Shown here: piece by piece, positions 58,142 through 64,000 of the stretch
How positions within the stretch are numbered: the stretch's first letter is position 1
How the letters are laid out: each line of letters opens with the position of its first letter
The notes under the pieces: model-generated
Seen by the model: the letters and a program-made list of their open reading frames with translations, nothing else
What the model was told of the DNA's origin: nothing
The model's database searches: none
NCBI RefSeq assembly: GCF_014636315.1
Contig: NZ_BMED01000005.1
Span: forward strand, 186,001 to 250,000
From: Parundibacterium terreum
Lineage (GTDB): Bacteria > Pseudomonadota > Gammaproteobacteria > Burkholderiales > Burkholderiaceae_D
Direction of reading: 5' to 3'
DNA length: 64,000 nucleotides
Translations under genes and position numbers: made by a program

Positions 58142-59626
58142 ATGAAATACACAGATTTGAGAGACTTCATTTCTCAGCTGCAACAAAAAAATGAATTAAA
58201 ACAGATAGTTACGCCAGTTTCGCCTTATTTGGAGATGACCGAGATCTGCGACAGGACCCTGCGCGCGGAAGGTCCTGCACTGCTTTTCAAGCAGCCTGTT
58301 GGTCATACGATACCGGTATTAGGCAATCTGTTCGGTACGCCGGCGCGCGTAGCAATGGGGATGGGTGCGGAGGACGTCAGCGAGCTGCGCAAGATAGGTC
58401 ATGTGCTGTCTTCGCTGAAAGAGCCGGAGCCTCCGAAAGGGCTGAAAGACATACTGGGACTGGGTTCCCTGGTCAAGGCGGTGTGGGACATGGCGCCGAA
58501 AGAACTGCGCGGCGCGCCTTGCCAGGAGATCGTCTGGGAAGGTAATGACGTCGATCTGGCGCGCCTGCCGATACAGCATTGCTGGCCCGGCGATATCGCA
58601 CCGCTGATTACCTGGGGCCTGGTGATTACCAAGGGGCCTTATAAAAAACGGCAGAACCTGGGTATATATAGACAGCAGGTTTTAGGGCGTAACAAAGTCA
58701 TCATGCGCTGGCTGGCGCATCGCGGTGGCGCGCTGGATTTTCGCGAGCATTGCATAGTCAACAAAGGCCAGCCTTATCCTATCGCGGTTGCGCTGGGTGC
58801 GGACCCCGCTACTATATTAGGAGCAGTCACGCCGGTGCCGGACAGCTTGTCCGAATACCAGTTTGCCGGCCTGCTGCGCGGTAGCCGGACCGAGCTGGTC
58901 AAGGCGATAGGCAGCGAATTGCGGGTGCCGGCCTCGGCAGAGATCGTGCTGGAAGGGCATATCTATCCAGACGAGTCGCACGCAAGTGGCTACGAGCATG
59001 CCTTGGAGGGGCCATACGGCGACCATACCGGCTATTACAATGAGCAGGACTGGTTCCCGGTATTTACGATAGACAGGATCACGATGCGGCGCGACCCCAT
59101 CTATCACTCTACGTATACAGGCAAGCCGCCGGATGAGCCTGCAGTGCTGGGCGTGGCGCTTAACGAAGTCTTTATTCCATTGTTGCAAAAACAATTTTCT
59201 GAAATCCTGGATTTTTACCTGCCGCCGGAAGGCTGCAGCTACCGCATGGCAGTCGTGAAGATCAAGAAGGCGTATGCGGGCCACGCGAAACGAGTGATGT
59301 TCGGCGTCTGGAGTTTCCTGCGCCAGTTCATGTATACCAAGTTCATCATCGTGGTGGATGAGGACGTCAATATCCGTGACTGGAAAGAGGTGATCTGGGC
59401 TATCACGACCAGGGTAGATCCCTTGCGCGATACCACGCTGGTGGACAATACACCGATTGATTACCTGGATTTTGCCTCGCCGGTCAGCGGCCTGGGTAGC
59501 AAAATGGGCATAGACGCCACGAACAAGTGGCCAGGCGAAACCAGCCGGGAGTGGGGTACTACCATACAGATGACGCCCGAAGTCAAAGAGCGGGTGGACC
59601 AGATCTGGCAGGAGCTGGGTATTTGA
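58142..59626 (+). CDS. ubiD: 4-hydroxy-3-polyprenylbenzoate decarboxylase
   Basis: A 494-residue UbiD-family decarboxylase of ubiquinone synthesis, using prenylated FMN made by UbiX. The opening MKYTDLRDFISQLQQKNELK, the middle GDHTGYYNEQDWFPVFTI, the acidic active-site neighbourhood and the C-terminal TTIQMTPEVKERVDQIWQEL all agree with bacterial UbiD; length fits (about 490). Many UbiD paralogues decarboxylate other aromatic acids, but this length and sequence favour the ubiquinone enzyme. No ubiX is seen nearby. It is convergent with the M1/ABC gene across a terminator. Confidence 0.93.
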   Translation: MKYTDLRDFISQLQQKNELKQIVTPVSPYLEMTEICDRTLRAEGPALLFKQPVGHTIPVLGNLFGTPARVAMGMGAEDVSELRKIGHVLSSLKEPEPPKGLKDILGLGSLVKAVWDMAPKELRGAPCQEIVWEGNDVDLARLPIQHCWPGDIAPLITWGLVITKGPYKKRQNLGIYRQQVLGRNKVIMRWLAHRGGALDFREHCIVNKGQPYPIAVALGADPATILGAVTPVPDSLSEYQFAGLLRGSRTELVKAIGSELRVPASAEIVLEGHIYPDESHASGYEHALEGPYGDHTGYYNEQDWFPVFTIDRITMRRDPIYHSTYTGKPPDEPAVLGVALNEVFIPLLQKQFSEILDFYLPPEGCSYRMAVVKIKKAYAGHAKRVMFGVWSFLRQFMYTKFIIVVDEDVNIRDWKEVIWAITTRVDPLRDTTLVDNTPIDYLDFASPVSGLGSKMGIDATNKWPGETSREWGTTIQMTPEVKERVDQIWQELGI

Positions 59627-59654
59627 TCAAGCTGCATTTGATGTGGTTTTGTAA

Positions 59655-59700
59655 ATAAAAAGGGATGGGCTTGAGCTGAACTGACTTCATCCCTTTTTAT
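59655..59700 (+). terminator. bidirectional intrinsic terminator ubiD / M1-ABC gene
   Basis: ATAAAAAGGGATG (59655-59667) and CATCCCTTTTTAT (59688-59700) are exact reverse complements around a 20-base loop, so the stem carries A- and T-runs on both sides. Confidence 0.82.
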
Positions 59701-59722
59701 CTTGAGGCTAAACCTGCTGCAT

Positions 59723-62700
59723 TTACTGCATGTCCACCTTGACCAGGTTGTCATCCGGCTTGTGGTCGATCAGCTTGTTGTCCGGGTCAATACCGGCTTT
59801 GGCAGGCTCACCCTTGACCAGCATGATGAACTCCATTTCCTTGCGGTCTATGTATTTGCGGTCGCGCAGCAGGGGCTTGCCGTCCTTGTCGTCCACTCCT
59901 ATGTCTATCCAGTCTTTCAGGGCAACCTCTTTTTCCTCTCCCAGTTCGCCGGCCTTCAGCTTGTTGGCGCTGATTTTGAGTTTGACTTCATACTGGCCAC
60001 CGGCGGCTGCTTTGGCGGTAGCCGACAGCGCGCGGTTCTCGAACAGGGTAATCGACTCAAACAAATCATCGATCAGGTACAGACGGTCTTGCGGCGTCAC
60101 CTTGCGCAAGGCATCCACCAGGGCGCGGCTATTTGGATAGGGCGCCCCTTTGTTTGCATATTGTGCAATGACATCGCGCAAGGCTGCATTCACCTTGTCT
60201 TCGCCTATCTGGTCTTGCAGTTCATACATGACCAGGCTGCCTTTTTGATAATGGATGTAAGGCTGGTTTTCGTTGCGGGCCAGCGGAAGCTCTTTCTTCC
60301 TCTCCTGGCTGCGGCCAAACAGGTAGCCGTCCAGTTCGTAGCGCAGGAAGCGGCGCATCTTGGCATCGCCATACATCTGTTTCATGACCATCAGTGCGGA
60401 GTATTGCGCCAGCGTCTCGCTCAATACCGTTGCCCCTTTGGTATTGCCTGATACGACCTGGTGCGCCCACCATTGATGCGCGACCTCATGCGCGGTGACA
60501 TAGAAAGGGTAATCCAGGTCCTTGGGGTTCTTGTCATCTACTTTGGCGATAAAGCCTATGCTCTCCGAATACGGAATGGAGTTGGGGAAGGCCTGCGCAA
60601 AGTTGGCGTAGCGAGGAAACTCGACGATACGCACCAGCTTATGCTGGTAGGGGCCGAAGTTCGCCGTGTAGTAGGCCAGCGATGCCTGTACGCCTTTGAT
60701 CATCCGGTCCAGGTCGTATTCATGGCCCTTGTTATAGTCGATCTCGATGGCGACGTCCTGCCATTTGTCACGTTTGACCACATAGCGGGCGGACTGGAAG
60801 GCGTAAAAATTCAGGATGGGCTTGTCCAGCGTGTAATGGAAATAGCGACGGCCGTTTTCCGTCCATTCCTTGTCCAGCTTGCCGGGTGCAATGGCAATCT
60901 GGTCGGCACTGGTGGACACCGTTGCGTCAAAGCTGATCCAGTCCGCATCATTGCTGATGTAGTTGTTGGCCAGGCCTTTCGGATCGTCGCGGTCTGCCAT
61001 GCGTTCCCTGGCAGGCAATCCGTGCTTGCTACGCTCTTTCTCGTCCGATAGCTCGAACCCCGGCTGATAGCCTATCTGCGGCATCAGGCCACTATTAAAG
61101 AAAGTGCCATTGCCGATCACATGGCTATCGCCTCCCAGTCCCAGGATGCCCTTGGGGGCGTAGCCCAGTTCAAAATTCAGGGTCATCTTTTCCCCGGGCT
61201 GCAGCGCAGGCCTCAGCTTGTAGCTATAGAAGCCGCGTTTGTCACGGATTTCCTGTGAGCTGGCGCGGTCAAACTGCATATTGATGATGTTTGCGTCATC
61301 ATTTTCGTTGACGAAAACTTCTTCTATGGGCGCGTCTCCACGATTAACCAACTGGTAGCTGCCTTTGATGCTGGCGCTGCGGCGCTCGGGGTAAATATCC
61401 ACGTTCATGTTGACGTCAATGATGCGCGGCTGCAGCCTGGTCTCGTACTGCTTGTACAGTTTTTCGTACTGGGCGCTGTCAAGCTGCTTGTCGTAGCTGT
61501 TCTGATAGTGGTTCAGGATGTTCAGGTTATAGAACAGGATTCCACCAGCGCCCAGGAAAATGACGAACCCCGCCAGTATGGACAAGCGCGTGGCCCCAGT
61601 GACATTCAGCGACGCCAGACGAAGGCGGCCGCGCCAGTCGCTGGTGGTGCCGCGCACCCAGAGCAGCATGGATAGCGTGATCAGCAGTATGGCTGCGCCG
61701 GACCAGAAAAACTGGAACCAGTAGACCTTGGCCAGGAAATGGCCATAGCCGTTCATATCCGAGTAGACCACATTGGGTATCGTGCCGTACAAGAACATCG
61801 GATGTTCAAAGCCCAGGGCGGGCAGGGCGATGCCGGCGATGTAATACAGGATCATCGCAAAATGCGCCGCATATTTATGGTTGATGACGACTTGCAGCGA
61901 AATCGCCAGGACCGCCACCAGTGCGTATTCAGGCAAGTGCACGATGAACAGGTCTTTCAGGTACAGGCCAGCCTGCAGGTGCGTGAAGCCCTGGAATAGC
62001 TGGATCAGCATGCCGCACAGCATCACGATGAATAGCAGTATGGCCTGCAGCGAAATCAAGGCAAATAATTTGGACAGCAACGGCAGCCAGTTGGGAACGG
62101 GCAGCGCATCCAGCAGTTGCGAGATGCGCGCATCGCGTTCGCGCCATACCAGCTCGCCGGCATAGAATGTCGTAATGATCAAAATGAATAGGCCAAAGCT
62201 GCCGCCCAGCAGTTGCAGTACTGCATAGGTCACAGGATACGTGGTGGTGCCGAACATCTTGCCGACATTGTCGGACATGGCAAACATGAACAAGACGCCG
62301 GTCAGCAGAATGACAATGAAATAGACATTCTTGACGGTTTCCTTCAGGTTCAGCCAGCTTTGCTTGATAAAGAGCTGGAACAGGCTGCGGCTGGCGAAAT
62401 TGGGAATGGCGCGGACCAACTGCGCGGGAGCGCTGGAGACTTCCTCGTTCGCAGTTTTCTTTTGCTTGCCGCTGGTGTTGATTGCGGTAAAGCTAAAGCG
62501 CCAATAGCCGATCGCAAAAATGCAGGCGCCGATCGCAAGCCATATAAGCCGGTTCGCCAGGTAGAGTCCTTGCAATGGTACCAGCCTGTGATTTTTTTCA
62601 GCGATGCTCCAGTACTCGGTCACGCGGGAAATGGCGGACGAGCCGAAGGCGTCAATCAGCGCGGCCAGTGTGCGGTCATCCAGATCTTTGCCCAGCGATT

Positions 62701-63286
62701 TGGCGATCATATAACCTATCAGCAGCACGACACTGGAGATATACACTGGCAGCATGCGCTTGAAGACTGCCCCCAGCATGAAGAACAGCGCACCGAAGAC
62801 CAGGAAGTTCGGCATGATGGAGAAGAAATACGGCAGGAAATAGGCGCCGGGAATGATAGGCCCCAGCCGGTTTGCTTCTATGCCCGGCAGATAGCACCCC
62901 AGCCATGCACCCAGCCCTATGCTGGAGAAAATGGCGAGCAGCGTCAGGTAGGCACCCAGGAAACGGCCGCCCAGATACTGATATTTTTTAAGCGGGGCAG
63001 TATAGAAAAAATGCCAGATATTATGTTCCGCATCCTGCTGCACACCGCGCCCCATCATCGCGGCGACAATCACAATGCCCATATAGCCCAGGAAGGTAAT
63101 CGTCTGTGAAACCGACACCGGCGCATTGATGCTGACTTTGCCGCCAAACGACACTACTGCTCCGGAAAAAGCGCCGCCCGCGGCTGCCATCCACAGCATT
63201 GCCAGGGCAAAGAACATTAGGAAATACACATAGGTCGAGATGCTGGTAAATCTTTGCCTCAGCTCAAATTGAAGAATCGCAAACAT
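59723..63286 (-). CDS. ABC-2 permease fused to an M1-family metallopeptidase
   Basis: A 1187-residue protein started at the ATG at 63286 behind AAGGAG (a longer frame to 63433 overlaps the ATPase gene). Residues 1-about 590 are an ABC-2-type permease: two sets of about six membrane helices (starting FTSISTYVYFLMFFALAMLW), with a large hydrophilic segment between. Residues about 600-1187 are a gluzincin peptidase: HEVAHQWWAHQ at 933-943 supplies the zinc ligands and catalytic Glu934, and Glu957 in LSETLAQY is the third ligand. The gene is cotranscribed with the ATPase starting upstream, ten bases away. The peptidase half is predicted outside the inner membrane, but topology is inferred. Such fusions are known from databases with no clear substrate. 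Confidence 0.85.
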   Translation of the reverse strand: MFAILQFELRQRFTSISTYVYFLMFFALAMLWMAAAGGAFSGAVVSFGGKVSINAPVSVSQTITFLGYMGIVIVAAMMGRGVQQDAEHNIWHFFYTAPLKKYQYLGGRFLGAYLTLLAIFSSIGLGAWLGCYLPGIEANRLGPIIPGAYFLPYFFSIMPNFLVFGALFFMLGAVFKRMLPVYISSVVLLIGYMIAKSLGKDLDDRTLAALIDAFGSSAISRVTEYWSIAEKNHRLVPLQGLYLANRLIWLAIGACIFAIGYWRFSFTAINTSGKQKKTANEEVSSAPAQLVRAIPNFASRSLFQLFIKQSWLNLKETVKNVYFIVILLTGVLFMFAMSDNVGKMFGTTTYPVTYAVLQLLGGSFGLFILIITTFYAGELVWRERDARISQLLDALPVPNWLPLLSKLFALISLQAILLFIVMLCGMLIQLFQGFTHLQAGLYLKDLFIVHLPEYALVAVLAISLQVVINHKYAAHFAMILYYIAGIALPALGFEHPMFLYGTIPNVVYSDMNGYGHFLAKVYWFQFFWSGAAILLITLSMLLWVRGTTSDWRGRLRLASLNVTGATRLSILAGFVIFLGAGGILFYNLNILNHYQNSYDKQLDSAQYEKLYKQYETRLQPRIIDVNMNVDIYPERRSASIKGSYQLVNRGDAPIEEVFVNENDDANIINMQFDRASSQEIRDKRGFYSYKLRPALQPGEKMTLNFELGYAPKGILGLGGDSHVIGNGTFFNSGLMPQIGYQPGFELSDEKERSKHGLPARERMADRDDPKGLANNYISNDADWISFDATVSTSADQIAIAPGKLDKEWTENGRRYFHYTLDKPILNFYAFQSARYVVKRDKWQDVAIEIDYNKGHEYDLDRMIKGVQASLAYYTANFGPYQHKLVRIVEFPRYANFAQAFPNSIPYSESIGFIAKVDDKNPKDLDYPFYVTAHEVAHQWWAHQVVSGNTKGATVLSETLAQYSALMVMKQMYGDAKMRRFLRYELDGYLFGRSQERKKELPLARNENQPYIHYQKGSLVMYELQDQIGEDKVNAALRDVIAQYANKGAPYPNSRALVDALRKVTPQDRLYLIDDLFESITLFENRALSATAKAAAGGQYEVKLKISANKLKAGELGEEKEVALKDWIDIGVDDKDGKPLLRDRKYIDRKEMEFIMLVKGEPAKAGIDPDNKLIDHKPDDNLVKVDMQ

Positions 63287-63296
63287 GCATCGCTCC

Positions 63297-64000
63297 TTAA
63301 GCTGCCAGCGTTTGTTGTGCTGCTGCAGCGGGAGCATCTGCAAACAGGCCTGCCATCGCGGCAAAGTAAACGTCTTCCAGGTCGCCTTGAGTAGGGCTGA
63401 ATTCGCCGGCTGGCTGGGTATCTGCATACACATGTATCAGTGTGCGGCCAGCGGTGAGGCGGCTGGAGATGACCTTATGCTGTTGCTGGAACGCAGCCAG
63501 TTCGCTCTTGTCGATGAAACGCTTCCAGATCTTGCCCTGGATCTGGTCTATCAGTTGCAACGGCTGGCCGGTCAGGATGACCGAACCTTTGTTAATGACT
63601 GCCATATTGGCGCACAAGTCTGCCACGTCTTCGACGATATGAGTGGACAGGATCACGATCTTGTCTGCACCGATGTCGGACAGCAGATTATGGAAACGCA
63701 CGCGCTCTTCCGGGTCCAGGCCGGCGGTAGGTTCGTCCACGATGATCAGCTTGGGATCGCCCAGCAGGGCCTGGGCAATGCCGAAGCGCTGGCGCATCCC
63801 GCCGGAAAATCCACCGAGGTGTTTATTCTTCACCTGATATAGATTGGTCTGGTGCAGCAGGCCTTCCACTACTTCCTTGCGCTGCTTTTTTTGATCCAGT
63901 CCCTTCAGGACCGCAAAATGGTCCAGCAGGTCATAGGCGCTTACCTTGGGATAAAGGCCGAAATCCTGCGGCAGGTAACCCAGTACGCGCCTGATTTCAT
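63297..64000 (-). CDS. ABC transporter ATP-binding protein, 5' part outside window
   Basis: Partial: the reading frame is open from the stop at 63297 to the right edge, so the N-terminal part with Walker A lies beyond 64000. Seen here are the Q-loop (RRVLGYLPQDFGLYP), the signature GGFSGGMRQRFGIAQALLGD, Walker B PKLIIVDEPTAGLDPEER and the switch His in ILSTHIVEDVADL. The C-terminal domain GKIWKRFIDKSELAAF through DLEDVYFAAMAGLF is the ABC-2/drug-type exporter subfamily. Its partner is the permease-peptidase fusion ten bases downstream. Confidence 0.93.
   Translation of the reverse strand, partial: EIRRVLGYLPQDFGLYPKVSAYDLLDHFAVLKGLDQKKQRKEVVEGLLHQTNLYQVKNKHLGGFSGGMRQRFGIAQALLGDPKLIIVDEPTAGLDPEERVRFHNLLSDIGADKIVILSTHIVEDVADLCANMAVINKGSVILTGQPLQLIDQIQGKIWKRFIDKSELAAFQQQHKVISSRLTAGRTLIHVYADTQPAGEFSPTQGDLEDVYFAAMAGLFADAPAAAAQQTLAA

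Overview
The window reads as chromosomal DNA of a betaproteobacterium of the order Burkholderiales, most likely family Oxalobacteraceae (a Herminiimonas or Janthinobacterium relative). This is inferred from gene order and protein character: smc-zipA-ligA, the rpsB-to-lpxB cluster, ribBX-ribH-nusB, and an orphan ZipA-type FtsZ partner directly behind SMC. Most of it is core genome. I see no complete mobile element, CRISPR array or intact tRNA/rRNA gene.

Layout. 1-3,100 is the most accessory-looking part: the first 54 codons of a MocR-type regulator running off the left edge, a small two-helix membrane protein, an S9 serine peptidase of visibly lower GC, and a 3' tRNA fragment followed by a terminator. 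3,111-12,322 is a minus-strand run holding lysine/diaminopimelate genes (dapC, dapD, dapE) mixed with pilU, an Spx/ArsC-like thioredoxin-fold gene, prmB, a YheS-type ABC-F ATPase and a CaiB-type CoA transferase. 12,636-21,170 is smc-zipA-ligA, galU and def. 21,260-25,494 (minus) is an RsuA-family pseudouridine synthase, glnD and map.

25,807-40,251 is the classical translation, isoprenoid and envelope cluster rpsB-tsf-pyrH-frr-uppS-cdsA-dxr-rseP-bamA-skp-lpxD-fabZ-lpxA-lpxB. It makes ribosomal protein S2 and EF-Ts, UMP, undecaprenyl-PP, CDP-diacylglycerol, isoprenoid precursor, the outer-membrane protein assembly machine and lipid A precursors. It is followed by tatD and an exported ankyrin protein.

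42,341-45,388 encodes a two-gene ABC importer (fused double permease plus an ATPase with an extra C-terminal domain) without a binding protein. 45,423-47,497 is a divergent LysR/YeiH pair. 47,647-50,025 is an envelope trio (phospholipase-D-type lipoprotein, TonB-C-like lipoprotein, small secreted Cys protein), facing a large FecR-domain, proline-rich exported protein.

53,159-56,645 is ribBX-ribH-nusB-aminotransferase. The RibA half of RibBX has lost its zinc cysteines. A membrane-anchored lytic transglycosylase (minus), ubiD (plus), and a minus-strand ABC-2 transporter in which the permease is fused to an M1 metallopeptidase close the window.

The less expected signals are two plus-strand intrinsic terminators with no gene in front of them (52,977 and 57,777), which suggest small RNAs or leader attenuators. 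There are also strong inverted repeats in the smc, pyrH, bamA and ABC-importer leaders, and an in-frame 9-bp tandem repeat at the start of dxr. All functional calls come from reading motifs by eye; no database search was run.
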